A stretch of 64,000 bases of DNA from an uncultured Acetatifactor sp. (GCA_934433135.1 CAKRZO010000003.1:62001-126000); one strand, 5' to 3'; positions 45,301 through 52,775 are shown, counted from the stretch's first letter. Program-made: numbers and translations. The notes: generated by a model from the sequence alone, not told the origin.

Positions 45301-45684
45301 AAGGATTAAAAAGCCCTTGCTGCCTTCTTTTCCGCCGTAAGCAAAGCCGTACGTGGTTTCTTTTAAGGCCTGTGCATCTGCGTCATTTCCACACTCCGTC
45401 CACGTGATTCCGTCCGCAGATGTGTAGAATCCTTTTCCGCCGGTCACATACAGGCCGCCGGTCTGATCCGTTGTATTGCCCTGATCCTGCGCAGGGATGT
45501 ACACAAGATCCGTTGCCCATGCCTGTGCTTCATCACCAAACAGCCAGGCCCCCTGTGAGGCTTCTTCCGTCTGTTCCTCTGCCCGAACCCGGATGCCGTC
45601 CATTACAAACACCGGCTGCATGGAAAGGACGGCAGACAGAACCGCGGCTACTGTGCGCTTTGCTACGTTCCTTTTCACTTTCAT
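39331..45684 (-). CDS. Secreted multidomain PL8-family polysaccharide lyase with dockerin
   Basis: This 2117-residue exported enzyme should cleave an acidic polysaccharide (hyaluronate, chondroitin or xanthan type) by beta-elimination. After a signal peptide of about 36 residues come a propeller-like region (about 40-540) and the PL8 alpha/alpha domain (about 690-1090). Asn886 (in TNRLWRC), His946 and Tyr955 match the Asn/His/Tyr triad, and the nine-residue His-Tyr spacing is preserved. The beta domain (PYFMPGTTVDSTERVP) is interrupted by a discoidin domain at about 1275-1392. A cohesin-like sandwich (about 1613-1731), repeat beta domains and a C-terminal type I dockerin (DVNMSGKLDANDAQLVYNMY and ADVNGSGCLTVEDAAAIIG) follow. 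No LPXTG anchor is present. AAAGGAG precedes the ATG. Confidence 0.9.
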   Translation of the reverse strand: MKVKRNVAKRTVAAVLSAVLSMQPVFVMDGIRVRAEEQTEEASQGAWLFGDEAQAWATDLVYIPAQDQGNTTDQTGGLYVTGGKGFYTSADGITWTECGNDADAQALKETTYGFAYGGKEGSKGFLILPDTTAENKVYLADESLTALQTAKTVTSAGEDLRLKGEIEWDDYSGLFYCGAVLSDGTKAGLYYSDASYTTDEESREHTMVWTKADSGENALIAEDTVWPAQKMTAVIGSITSDGAGHLVAAGIWANKLNGDFYSTCQSALGIPTCQTVLLLTADNTAADGSVVTARLSNFSGYNTGNNGAGLSTAVIDQKSNVMIQDTSSYKVLNFISGSFANLWALGSETKVSKAVMKNNIKYAVNPNSGASSNCIHTNNMTNALSKIVCLEDKILLIPRSGQGVGGNNYLSDLFVVTYNEDGTLKNRFLPFINNKDTAKAVMGDYVNDKDNRYLAGAAAGENGQVMLITGRNTKEIAEAKAYPTTVTVLETADTITDSTVSAAEIAMKDRTDKLICITNSAIYEPPAVPDPEEEEIPGHAVDSLNVTGKMSKADEEWLKKNQSDTLVKAMLNGNVAFVAGSKRVWTGSAVEEFERESVYLEEEQSFLLPVSAVNKAFELNVQGQDGMISQEEVQKLTGKYVFLDPRGFLLFSTGKVVKDELPTVAGWTAYEDFFVVADAMGYITWKDQTITEEQRLSYLKKWRGALSIPEGSQVSDTYRNAAIQTGLKELETVTYTIQDGKYTVSKIDTILDKNKIVSDLKKYKTELFNSYKSLQTMAIGYHCMPDKTTEDAVKLKNIILAGLEYLLDFYSEQWTYKADGTSNWTLTQFSLPITVSNTLCLVYDELNATEEGKKLLAKTCNQIFDKSPIPNLRSGESIKNCETYTNRLWRCYSYFNAAMVAGDTYRMNYALKYSTAAYSYSPANSGFDNLVFNRDGFYEDGSMIFHSGIPYNMGYGVSYSVLIYEMMELTKDTVFDIRTLYGFDNVYDFCLNNMLPFLNNGLMMKMTVGRGNVLADTAMLRNIAYIANNALDEEKKEELTRGVKEVLNGRSFTPGSLQYLINGAKLGEMYQSFEDYAQTLDVPAQTAEENTSTVYYNQDQVIHKTNRFLAALSMSSQRIKKYESYKTTNATGWYLGDGMLYVYTDDLQYTDSWFENADPYFMPGTTVDSTERVPIHTETETNWGNPENTWAGGATDGRNTVVGYQLGNQYVSGLEGNKSYFFFGDKIICLGSGITGGEGEAYTVLENRALSKKNGEEENSALLEVKELTVSEEGSQSTIHQVMDGNLSTNCSLKYIGDEIVFDFGEKVSVGYVAMAFTYGNQRYEKAKIQVSDDGNTWSEVTDFASDGSGKGMVLYSIPCSGRYFKIINQGYEYKSGTVGTRFALAEIEFYDGAYSKEEVEAYRSTIHSGFEELIVDGNATALQFNEQQTLTTPGYLWLEDQEGFVMLETSDVKMMREGNPGAPVTMRLWVSHGENPANAGYAYLQLPKATLEETKAFAEEPGITILENSTKAHIIQDQTTGLIGANLFESEVTVEGITFHTPCSVLLDKAGGRLYVTDPTQTSSEISFTIPQTMENLQGSGLSVNGKDVVLRVNAKRGSTHALTFENALQNTVSLAGDENRIAVGETIDVSVEVKEKFASCEIVLEYDSEKLKLEKLEPLSGEASLKTVGYEDVNGTLKLADYGETKQGGYRLAFRTVVDGEAKVTLKSASFSTQEKAKEEDLMPAIFGNCVVTVPIAKARYQVTLSDIFTGAGTVLDGDEYRFYPTDALHYDYAAANVQMSETQMTVTANADGSYTIPKVTSDPVITGSRTPKSYAVAYTTDSGVKNLPENGTAVYGQDYVFTLPMQEHYTITVTGIFRGGEEIPYAVGEDGKVTIEGVYITGDLTIKIDRTVKDHSVRAEGTGASDVVYEKEFTPGEDYQFTLNADEAYDYTVTVKVNDREVETQNEGAVYTIPAAQVKAGEIVILVEKVLKEGEITVTEYVKLDGTVMWLVNKKLPKFVGRRFTYRENAMYWSDSYQAYCTLVIAPERPEVTTQDFELLAEESPSVDYGMDVNMSGKLDANDAQLVYNMYNARYADYTQEVSMEKFLRADVNGSGCLTVEDAAAIIGKCLEKR

Positions 45685-45709
45685 AAATTGTTTTCTCCTT
45701 TCGAAACTT

Positions 45710-45752
45710 AAAAATAAAAAATTTAAAAGTGCTTCCTAAATTTTTTATTTTT
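45710..45752 (-). promoter_or_regulatory. Perfect 16-bp A/T inverted repeat in the lyase leader
   Basis: AAAAATAAAAAATTTA and TAAATTTTTTATTTTT pair perfectly around an 11-nt loop, in the leader RNA between promoter and ribosome site of the PL8 gene. It may stabilise or regulate this very long message. Confidence 0.6.
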
Positions 45753-45762
45753 TGGTACCTTA

Positions 45763-45791
45763 AGCATACGGAATAGAGAAAACTTTGTCTA
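45763..45791 (-). promoter_or_regulatory. Promoter of the PL8 lyase cluster
   Basis: TAGACA and TATGCT are separated by 17 nt on the minus strand, about 80 nt before the lyase start. Confidence 0.55.
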
Positions 45792-45837
45792 TGCACAACA
45801 TTTTGGATTCCTGACAATTTCTTGGAAACAGAACCTA

Positions 45838-47301
45838 TCAATTTCTTAGAACGGCCATGGGATCCCTTCCCAGAATCCCGGGTTCTGTCATGGTTACCGG
45901 GTTCAGGATCGTATTTAACTGTTCTTCGTTCATTAATCCTTTTTCCAGAATCAGTTTCCGGACGGACTGATTGGTATGTAACGCTTCTTTGGCGATATTG
46001 GCAGCCGTTTCATAACCTACATAAGGGCAGATTGCCGTAATGATACCGATGCTGTTTTCCACCATTTCCCTGCAGTGTTCCTTATTGGCGGTAATTCCCA
46101 CGATACAGTTATCTACCAGCGTTTTTACCGCAAAGGTCAGCGTCTCGATGGACTGGAACAGGTTATAGAAGATGATCGGCTCGAAGGCATTTAATTCCAG
46201 CTGTCCTGCTTCCGCCGCCATGGTAATCGTCACATCGTTTCCGATGATGTTGAACGCCACCTGGTTGACCACTTCCGGAATCACCGGGTTGATCTTGCCG
46301 GGCATAATCGAGGAACCGTTCTGTCTTGCGGGAAGGTTGATTTCTCCGAATCCGGTTCTGGGGCCGGAAGACATCAGCCGCAGATCGTTGGACATCTTGG
46401 ACAGGTTGACAGCACAGTTCCTGACAATGCCGGATACGGAAGCATAGCTGTCCAGATTCTGTGTGGCATCGATCATATCATAGGACTGCACCAGATCCTG
46501 TCCGGTTAAAATGGACATATTTTTAACGACTCTCTGATAGTATAAAACATCGGCATTCAATCCGGTTCCGATAGCCGTGCCTCCCAGATTCAAAGACTTA
46601 ATCTCATCTTTAGCCCGGTCGAACCGCTTGATATCTCTCTTAATAGCAGAAGCATAGGCGTGGAATTCCTGTCCCAGGCGGATAGGAACCGCATCCTGCA
46701 GCTGGGTTCTTCCCATTTTAATGACGGAATCAAACTCTGCCGACTTTTTCATAAGGGCTTCTTCCAGTCTGGAAAGCTGTTCCCTGGCGCCGTCCAGCAA
46801 CTTTAACGCTGCCATCTTTCCGCAGGAAGGGAAAACGTCATTGGTGGACTGTCCGAAGTTGACGTGGTCGTTAGGGTTTACAATTGTGTAGTCTCCTTTT
46901 TCACCGCCCAGAATCTCAATGGCGCGGTTGGCGATAACTTCGTTGGCATTCATGTTCAGGGAAGTACCCGCACCTCCCTGGATCGGGTCGACAATAAACT
47001 GATCGTGCAGCTTGCCGGCAATGATTTCATCACAGGCTTTTACGATGGCATCCGCTCTTTTCTTGTCCAGTTCCCCTACTTCAAAGTTGGTAATGGCTGC
47101 GGCTTTTTTTATCTGCGCCACGCTGTTGATCAGTTCCGGATGCATCTTAAGGCCGGTGATGTAAAAGTTTTCATGGGCCCGAAGGGTCTGGACGCCGTAA
47201 TAGGCATCCGCCGGTACTTCTTTTTCGCCGATGGAATCGTGCTCCAGGCGCATCTTTACGGTTTCTGTATTTTCTGCTGCTGCATTTTTGCTCTCGTTCA
47301 T
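45838..47301 (-). CDS. aspA: Aspartate ammonia-lyase
   Basis: The 487-residue enzyme converts L-aspartate to fumarate and ammonia. It has the family start RLEHDSIGEKEVPADAYYGVQTLRAHENF, the NPNDHVNFGQSTNDVFPS substrate region and the signature GSSIMPGKINPVIPEVVNQV with the flexible-loop catalytic Ser. Class II fumarase is the main alternative, but the N-terminal pattern and the TLRAHENF block favour AspA. The ATG at 47301 follows GAGGAAAG. A LysR-type gene is transcribed divergently across a 439-nt region that contains a long palindrome, so it may regulate aspA. Confidence 0.92.
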   Translation of the reverse strand: MNESKNAAAENTETVKMRLEHDSIGEKEVPADAYYGVQTLRAHENFYITGLKMHPELINSVAQIKKAAAITNFEVGELDKKRADAIVKACDEIIAGKLHDQFIVDPIQGGAGTSLNMNANEVIANRAIEILGGEKGDYTIVNPNDHVNFGQSTNDVFPSCGKMAALKLLDGAREQLSRLEEALMKKSAEFDSVIKMGRTQLQDAVPIRLGQEFHAYASAIKRDIKRFDRAKDEIKSLNLGGTAIGTGLNADVLYYQRVVKNMSILTGQDLVQSYDMIDATQNLDSYASVSGIVRNCAVNLSKMSNDLRLMSSGPRTGFGEINLPARQNGSSIMPGKINPVIPEVVNQVAFNIIGNDVTITMAAEAGQLELNAFEPIIFYNLFQSIETLTFAVKTLVDNCIVGITANKEHCREMVENSIGIITAICPYVGYETAANIAKEALHTNQSVRKLILEKGLMNEEQLNTILNPVTMTEPGILGRDPMAVLRN

Positions 47302-47388
47302 GGTTTCTTTCCTCTTCTTCCTTTTTACTGTGAAGTCCCACAAGATAAGTAAATTTATTCCGGTTCATGTGGGATTATCCTTGACTAT

Positions 47389-47417
47389 AGTATAGAAAAG
47401 GATTAGAATATTTGCAA
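47389..47417 (-). promoter_or_regulatory. Promoter of aspA
   Basis: TTGCAA and TATACT are separated by 17 nt on the minus strand, about 90 nt before the start codon. Confidence 0.6.
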
Positions 47418-47508
47418 ATACTTATAATGTAATATATGTTATATGATTTTATCTATATGTAAACTTGTGGAACTACATTAATGTAAAATGGAATTGGAGC
47501 AGCTTCCC

Positions 47509-47681
47509 GGGCAGGCTCATGGGGTTCCATTCGGGGGACGCTCTCGCTCAATTAAAAACGCAGCGGCACAAAACTGTACAGTACACAGTTGGTTGCCAAG
47601 TACGCAATCAACTGCGCCCTTTGCAGTTTGGGGTCGGCGTTTTTACATGCGCCCCTCATTGGAATCCCCATGAGTCTGCCC
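47509..47681. repeat. 173-bp imperfect palindrome between aspA and the LysR gene
   Basis: The ends match as GGGCAGGCTCATGGGG on the left and, in reverse complement, GGGCAGACTCATGGGG on the right. Inside, TAAAAACGC pairs with GCGTTTTTA and CAGTTGGTTGC pairs with GCAATCAACTG. Weaker similarity continues outwards to about 47495 and 47695. It could be a structured RNA or a small palindromic mobile element. The rest of this 439-nt gap holds only the aspA promoter and the LysR ribosome site. Confidence 0.75.
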
Positions 47682-47740
47682 TCAGCAACTTGCTCTTAAT
47701 AAAATCATAACTTTATAAATTTATCCTGCAGGAGGCCGCT

Positions 47741-48682
47741 ATGTTTCAGGGAATGCGTTATGTATATGAAGTCTATCGGGAGATGAGTTTCTCAAAAGCC
47801 GCCAGGAATCTTTTTATCAGTCAGCCGTCTTTAAGCGCTGCGGTTAAGAAAGAAGAGGCGGAAATCGGTTTTCCGGTTTTTGACCGTAGTTCCAATCCGA
47901 TCCGGCTTACGGATCTGGGAAGGGAATATATCCGCACGGTGGAAATGATTCTGAATGTGGAAAGCGGATTTGAGAATTATGTGAATGATATCCGGGAGTG
48001 TAAAAGCGGTTCGATCTCCGTAGGTGGGACGAATCTGTTTGCTTCCTTTATGCTTCCTCCGCTTTTGTCGCGTTTTACGGAGCTGTATCCGGCCATTCAT
48101 GTGAATCTGGTAGAGGCTTCCACTGCCGAATTAAGTGAAAAATTGTTTTCCGGTTCTTTGGATCTGCTTGTGGATAATCAAATGATGAATTCCGCCGTTT
48201 ACGGAAGTGAATTCCTTTGTGAGGAGCATCTGCTTTTAGCCGTGCCGGCGCGGTTTGCTTCCAATGAAAAGGTAGCCGGATATGCTTTAAGCGCCGCTGA
48301 TATCCGTGCGGGCAGGCATCTGGATGACAGGGTTTTGCCGGTGCCTTTGGAAGTTTTTAAGGACGATCCTTTTCTTTTATTAAAAAACGGAAATGATACT
48401 CGGACGCGGGCGGAAAAGATTTGTTTAAACTGCGGGCATTTTACACCGAAAATCCGCTTAGAGCCGGAGCAGCAGATCACTGCTTATAATCTTGCAAGCT
48501 ATGGGATGGGAATTTCCTTTAACGGAGACATTCTGATTCACCACGTCCCGGAAAGCCAAAGTCTGCTTTATTACAAGCTGGACATGCCTTATGCAAGCCG
48601 GGACGTGAATTTCTATTATAAGCGGAACCGGTATATGACCAAACCGGTTCGGGAATTTTTAAACGGCAGAATAAATTTCTAG
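47741..48682 (+). CDS. LysR-family transcriptional regulator
   Basis: The 313-residue regulator has the N-terminal winged HTH (VYEVYREMSFSKAARNLFISQPSLSAAVKKEEAEIGFPVFDR) followed by the two-lobed effector domain from about residue 90. GGAGG precedes the ATG. It is divergent from aspA and is the natural candidate to control it or its own gene. Its stop is only 2 nt from the stop of the convergent PAP2 gene, with no terminator visible between. Confidence 0.92.
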   Translation: MFQGMRYVYEVYREMSFSKAARNLFISQPSLSAAVKKEEAEIGFPVFDRSSNPIRLTDLGREYIRTVEMILNVESGFENYVNDIRECKSGSISVGGTNLFASFMLPPLLSRFTELYPAIHVNLVEASTAELSEKLFSGSLDLLVDNQMMNSAVYGSEFLCEEHLLLAVPARFASNEKVAGYALSAADIRAGRHLDDRVLPVPLEVFKDDPFLLLKNGNDTRTRAEKICLNCGHFTPKIRLEPEQQITAYNLASYGMGISFNGDILIHHVPESQSLLYYKLDMPYASRDVNFYYKRNRYMTKPVREFLNGRINF

Positions 48683-48684
48683 TT

Positions 48685-49209
48685 TTATTGGCTTTGCTTA
48701 CGTCTGTTCATAATCTTCCGGGAGATCCATACCGTAATCCAAGCATCGAAGAGTCCCAGCACCAGTCCGCCCAGAATATCCGTGGGAAAATGTACAAAGA
48801 GGTACATTCTGGAAAAGGCAATCATCGCTGCCAGGCAAAGGGCGGCAATACCCCATTTCCGGTAATAGGCAAACAGCACGCCTGCTGCGGTAAAGCCATT
48901 CAGCGTATGTCCGGAAGGGAAGGAATATTCCGAGGGAAAAGGAATCAGCAGCTTTACGGAAGAATCGATGGTACAGGGTCTAAGTCTTGCGATTACATTT
49001 TTTAGGAACAGATTTCCCAGAAGAAAGGACAGCGCCATGGCTGCCATCATAGTCACTCCGCAGCGCCTGGTCTTGGGAATCAGGGCAAGAACCAGACTTA
49101 CCACAATCCAGAAAATGCCGCCGTCTCCGAGATGGGTAATCGTCACCATCACCACGTCAGCCCATTGTGTATGAATTTCCTGCAATGCGTATAAAATATC
49201 AAATTCCAT
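48685..49209 (-). CDS. PAP2-family membrane phosphatase
   Basis: This 174-residue membrane protein has the complete lipid phosphatase signature: the KNVIARLRP block, PSGH in FPSGHTLNGF, and SRMYLFVHFPTD. Four to five hydrophobic helices surround it. It may hydrolyse undecaprenyl pyrophosphate or phosphatidic acid. The ATG at 49209 follows AAGGAAG; an upstream start at 49314 would overlap the rpe gene. It is probably cotranscribed with rpe. Confidence 0.9.
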   Translation of the reverse strand: MEFDILYALQEIHTQWADVVMVTITHLGDGGIFWIVVSLVLALIPKTRRCGVTMMAAMALSFLLGNLFLKNVIARLRPCTIDSSVKLLIPFPSEYSFPSGHTLNGFTAAGVLFAYYRKWGIAALCLAAMIAFSRMYLFVHFPTDILGGLVLGLFDAWITVWISRKIMNRRKQSQ

Positions 49210-49306
49210 CTTTTCTTCCTTTCTACGTATTCCGTTATCCCGCAAACGCCATCCCACCACTCGGCATCCTTCGATCCTGTTCGCTGATATCCGGCGGGCA
49301 AAGCGG

Positions 49307-49963
49307 TCATGCATTCTCCATCTGCTCTAAGAAGCTTTTCACATTCTGTTCCATTTCTTTTCCGAATACGGCGGAACCGGCCACGATTACATTGGCTCCT
49401 GCCTTGATCAGCGAAGCGACATTCTCTTTATTGACACCGCCGTCTACCTCAATATCCAGATCAAGACCTTCCTGTTGTGCCATTTCCCGGATCCGGGTTA
49501 CTTTCGGCACGCAGTCGGGAATCAGCTTCTGTCCCCCGAATCCTGGCTCGACCGTCATAACCAGAACCATATCCACCAGCTTAAGATATGGTTTTACCGC
49601 TTCCGCCGGTGTTCCCGGCTTGATGGTAATTCCGACCTTTTTTCCACAGGTACGGATTTTCGCAATGGTTCCATCCACATCTTCGGTAGCTTCCAGGTGG
49701 AAATTGATCAGATCCGCACCGCTTTCGGCAAATTCGTTGATATAACGTTCCGGTTTGGTAATCATCAGGTGAACGTCAAAAAAGAGGGAAGAATCCTTAC
49801 GGATAGAGGAAATAACCGGCATCCCGAAAGACATGGACGGCACAAAAATTCCATCCATTACATCAATATGCAGGTACGGCACTCCCGCCTTTTCCAGTTT
49901 CTCCAATTGTTCCTTAAGTTTTCCGAAATCCGCCGCAAGCATGGACGGTGATAAAATATTCAT
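49307..49963 (-). CDS. rpe: Ribulose-phosphate 3-epimerase
   Basis: The 218-residue TIM-barrel enzyme interconverts ribulose 5-phosphate and xylulose 5-phosphate. It has SPSMLAADFGKL, HIDVMDGIFVPSMSFG with metal ligands, DVHLMITKPERY, MTVEPGFGGQ and DIEVDGGVN. AGGAG precedes the ATG. Split transketolase genes lie 1 kb upstream on the same strand, so this is a pentose-phosphate neighbourhood. Confidence 0.96.
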   Translation of the reverse strand: MNILSPSMLAADFGKLKEQLEKLEKAGVPYLHIDVMDGIFVPSMSFGMPVISSIRKDSSLFFDVHLMITKPERYINEFAESGADLINFHLEATEDVDGTIAKIRTCGKKVGITIKPGTPAEAVKPYLKLVDMVLVMTVEPGFGGQKLIPDCVPKVTRIREMAQQEGLDLDIEVDGGVNKENVASLIKAGANVIVAGSAVFGKEMEQNVKSFLEQMENA

Positions 49964-50005
49964 TTCTTTTTCTCCTGTTATTCATTCTGTTGTCTTACCG
50001 CCCGG

Positions 50006-50812
50006 CTATCCGGCAAGCGCTGCCACATGTCTCTTTAACTGCTTCCAGGCATCCTCATGGTCTACATAATAAAGCGGGCATTTCTTGCCGCCGCAGTCAT
50101 AGTGCCTTAAAATGTCATCGGTACTCAGATCATAGGTATCCAAAAGCCAGCGAAGCAGACGAAGCAGCGAATCGTAAGTCTCCTGCGTAAACTGCCCGTT
50201 TTTCGCTTTGTAACAGCATTCGATGGAAATAGAATCTTCATTTCTGGATTTTACGGCATAAGCGATCTCATTTAAAGGAACCAGTTGCAGGATCTCGCCG
50301 TTATAGCCGATAATGAAATGAGCGCTTACGCTGGCTTCATGCATATCCTTCTGCTGTTCAAAATAGCTGCGGTTCTGCCTGGCACTTGTCCCGGGATTCG
50401 CCGTATAGTGGACAAAAATGCTCTTCACTTCCGTCAGAGGATCTCCCGGCCTGGAATATTCATTTACCGTCAGAAAGTCCGTAGTCCATTCCGGGTGTTG
50501 ATTGTAAATTTCCTCCGGAATTCCTTCGATATAACCCGGTGTCTGCGGCTGTATTTCTTCGCTTCCGACAACCTTTCCGGCACCATCCGGATTAATATCT
50601 TTTATAAAAAAGGTAGCATAAGAGGATCCGCTTATTTTTTTCCACTTACCGATTCCCCAGACGAGTGCAAAGACAATTGCAAGGAAAAAGAGACCCTTCA
50701 CCACTCTCCTGCGCTGATATCTCTTTTTTCTTCTTATGGCCGGGGGAATCGGCGCCCGGTTTCTTCTTTGGTATGTTGTATTTCTTTGGTTACTCTGCGT
50801 ACTTTGCGGCAT
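50006..50812 (-). CDS. Membrane-anchored N-acetylmuramoyl-L-alanine amidase (Amidase_2)
   Basis: The 268-residue cell-wall enzyme has an Arg/Lys-rich cytoplasmic start, one membrane helix near residues 38-57 (VVKGLFFLAIVFALVWGIGKW) and an extracellular amidase_2 domain. The zinc-site residues appear as SIFVHYTANPGTSARQN (His), SISIECC and LRHYDCGGKKCP (His and Cys). It cleaves the amide between muramic acid and the stem peptide. No wall-binding repeats are present. RBS-like AAAGGA precedes the ATG. It lies 42 nt upstream of rpe and may be cotranscribed with it. Confidence 0.9.
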   Translation of the reverse strand: MPQSTQSNQRNTTYQRRNRAPIPPAIRRKKRYQRRRVVKGLFFLAIVFALVWGIGKWKKISGSSYATFFIKDINPDGAGKVVGSEEIQPQTPGYIEGIPEEIYNQHPEWTTDFLTVNEYSRPGDPLTEVKSIFVHYTANPGTSARQNRSYFEQQKDMHEASVSAHFIIGYNGEILQLVPLNEIAYAVKSRNEDSISIECCYKAKNGQFTQETYDSLLRLLRWLLDTYDLSTDDILRHYDCGGKKCPLYYVDHEDAWKQLKRHVAALAG

Positions 50813-50982
50813 TTTTCATTTTTCCTTTGTTTCTCAGATTACAGCGAAGCGTCCTTCCCGGATCGCCCCATACTCTGCATGGATACCGATTCTTCCGTTC
50901 CGTATACTTCAGTCTTTAGTATCATACCATAAAAATGCCGCATTTCCATTCTTTTTTTCTTAAGAAATTCTGAAGAGACAGC

Positions 50983-51933
50983 TTACTTCAGAAATGCCTT
51001 AATATCTTTATAGACGCCCTGAGCGTCCAGTCCGTACTTGGCTACCAGTGCGGCTGCGGAACCGGATTCGCCGAACACATCCTGCATGCCCAGTTTCTTA
51101 ACCGGCACAGGATAGTTTTCGCTCAGGCAATCACATACAGCGCTTCCCAGACCGCCGATTACGGAATGTTCCTCCACGGTAACAACCTTTCCGGTCTTCT
51201 TTGCGCTTTTTAAAATCAGTTCTTCATCCAGCGGCTTAATGGTACAGATATTAACCACCTCCGCATGAATGCCTTCCTCTTCCAGAAGCTTTGCAGCTCC
51301 CAGCGCGGAATCCACACAGATACCGGTGGCAACGATAGTTACCTCCGTGCCTTCTTTTACAACGCTGCCCTTTCCGATTGCAAAGTGATAATCCGGTCTG
51401 TCATTGATTACCGGAACCGCTGCACGTCCGAAACGGATGTAAACAGGCCCCTGGTATTCCAGTGCAGCCCTGACTGCCGCTCTTGCTTCCACATCATCGG
51501 ATGGACACATTACTACCATTCCCGGAATGGTCCGCATTAATGCAATATCTTCATTACACTGATGGGTTGCACCGTCTTCTCCTACGGTAATTCCGGCATG
51601 GGTTGCGCCGATTTTTACATTCAGGTGCGGATATCCGATGGAATTCCGTACCTGTTCAAAAGCACGTCCTGCTGCGAACATCGCAAAAGAACTGACAAAA
51701 GGAATCTTTCCTACCAAAGATAATCCTGCTGCAATTCCCATCATATTCGCTTCTGCAATTCCGCAGTCAATGTGTCTGTCGGGGTAAGCTTTTTTGAAGA
51801 TGCCGGTTTTGGTAGCTGCAGCAAGGTCTGCATCCAGAACCACCAGCTGGGGGAACTCCTCCGCCAGTTCTTTTAAACTGTTGCCGTAACTTTCTCTGGT
51901 CGCTATCTTTTTCACAACTGTATTCTCTGCCAT
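50983..51933 (-). CDS. Transketolase, C-terminal subunit
   Basis: This 316-residue protein carries the pyrimidine-binding and C-terminal domains of a split transketolase (DADLAAATKTGIF, CGIAEANMMGIAAGLSLVGK with the cofactor-activating Glu, TVGEDGATHQCNEDI, then VTVEEHSVIGGLGSAV). Its start overlaps the stop of the N-terminal subunit gene by one base (TAATG), so they are translationally coupled. The pair acts in the pentose phosphate pathway. Confidence 0.95.
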   Translation of the reverse strand: MAENTVVKKIATRESYGNSLKELAEEFPQLVVLDADLAAATKTGIFKKAYPDRHIDCGIAEANMMGIAAGLSLVGKIPFVSSFAMFAAGRAFEQVRNSIGYPHLNVKIGATHAGITVGEDGATHQCNEDIALMRTIPGMVVMCPSDDVEARAAVRAALEYQGPVYIRFGRAAVPVINDRPDYHFAIGKGSVVKEGTEVTIVATGICVDSALGAAKLLEEEGIHAEVVNICTIKPLDEELILKSAKKTGKVVTVEEHSVIGGLGSAVCDCLSENYPVPVKKLGMQDVFGESGSAAALVAKYGLDAQGVYKDIKAFLK

Positions 51934-52775
51934 TATACCAGATCCTCCTTTGCCAGTTCTGCATCTATTTTTTCCAGATCCGCCATTGCAATGACAAATT
52001 CTTCGTCATTTGGTGCCTTACCGTGCCAGTCTACCGAATTCTCCATAAAGGAAACTCCCTTTCCTTTCAGGCTGTGAAGAACGATACAGGTCGGCATTCC
52101 TTTGATCTGTCTTGCCTCATGAAATGCCTCACGCAGTGCATCAAAATCATGTGCGTTAACATTGATTACATGAAAACGGAACGCTTCGAATTTCTGATCA
52201 ATCGGGTCGGGAGAGCATACCTGTTCCAGCGTTCCGTCAATCTGCAGATTATTATTGTCTACAATAACGCACAAATTATCCAGTTTGCGGTGGCCGGCAA
52301 ACATAGCGGCCTCCCAAACCTGGCCTTCTTCCAGTTCTCCGTCGCCAAGGAGCGTATACACACGGAAATCCTTCTGATCCATCTTTGCTCCCAGCGCCAT
52401 GCCGACTGCCGCGGAAATTCCCTGTCCCAGGGAACCGGAAGACATATCCACACCGGGAATATGAATACAGGGATGCCCCTGCAGATAGGAACCCAATTTT
52501 CTTAAGGTCAGCAAATCCTCTTTGGGGAAGTATCCTCTTTCAGCTAATGCCGCATAAAGACCCGGTGCGGTATGTCCTTTAGATAAGACGAAACGGTCTC
52601 TTCCTTCCATATCCGGATTCTTCGGATCAATATTCATTTCTTCAAAATAAAGATAAGTAAATACATCAGCTGCCGACAGGGATCCTCCCGGATGTCCTGC
52701 TTTTGCACTGTGGACTGATCTGATAATACCCTTGCGCACTTCATTCGCATGTTTGCGCAGTTCTAAATTCTTCAT
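51933..52775 (-). CDS. Transketolase, N-terminal subunit
   Basis: This 280-residue protein carries the thiamine diphosphate pyrophosphate-binding domain of a split transketolase: HPGGSLSAADVF, LSKGHTAPGLYA and the GDGELEEGQVWEAAMFAGHR...DNNNLQIDG cofactor motif. I chose the ATG at 52775, which follows GGAGGAAGAC. The C-terminal subunit gene overlaps its end by one base. Confidence 0.95.
   Translation of the reverse strand: MKNLELRKHANEVRKGIIRSVHSAKAGHPGGSLSAADVFTYLYFEEMNIDPKNPDMEGRDRFVLSKGHTAPGLYAALAERGYFPKEDLLTLRKLGSYLQGHPCIHIPGVDMSSGSLGQGISAAVGMALGAKMDQKDFRVYTLLGDGELEEGQVWEAAMFAGHRKLDNLCVIVDNNNLQIDGTLEQVCSPDPIDQKFEAFRFHVINVNAHDFDALREAFHEARQIKGMPTCIVLHSLKGKGVSFMENSVDWHGKAPNDEEFVIAMADLEKIDAELAKEDLV

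Noticed and set aside
45838..47301. Class II fumarase instead of aspartate ammonia-lyase
   Set aside because: The two families share the GSSIMPGKINP signature, but the YGVQTLRAHENF block and overall pattern fit aspartate ammonia-lyase better.
47465..47710. Short plus-strand reading frames within the aspA-LysR gap
   Set aside because: They lie in the 173-bp palindrome and have no ribosome sites; the palindromic structure explains the sequence better.
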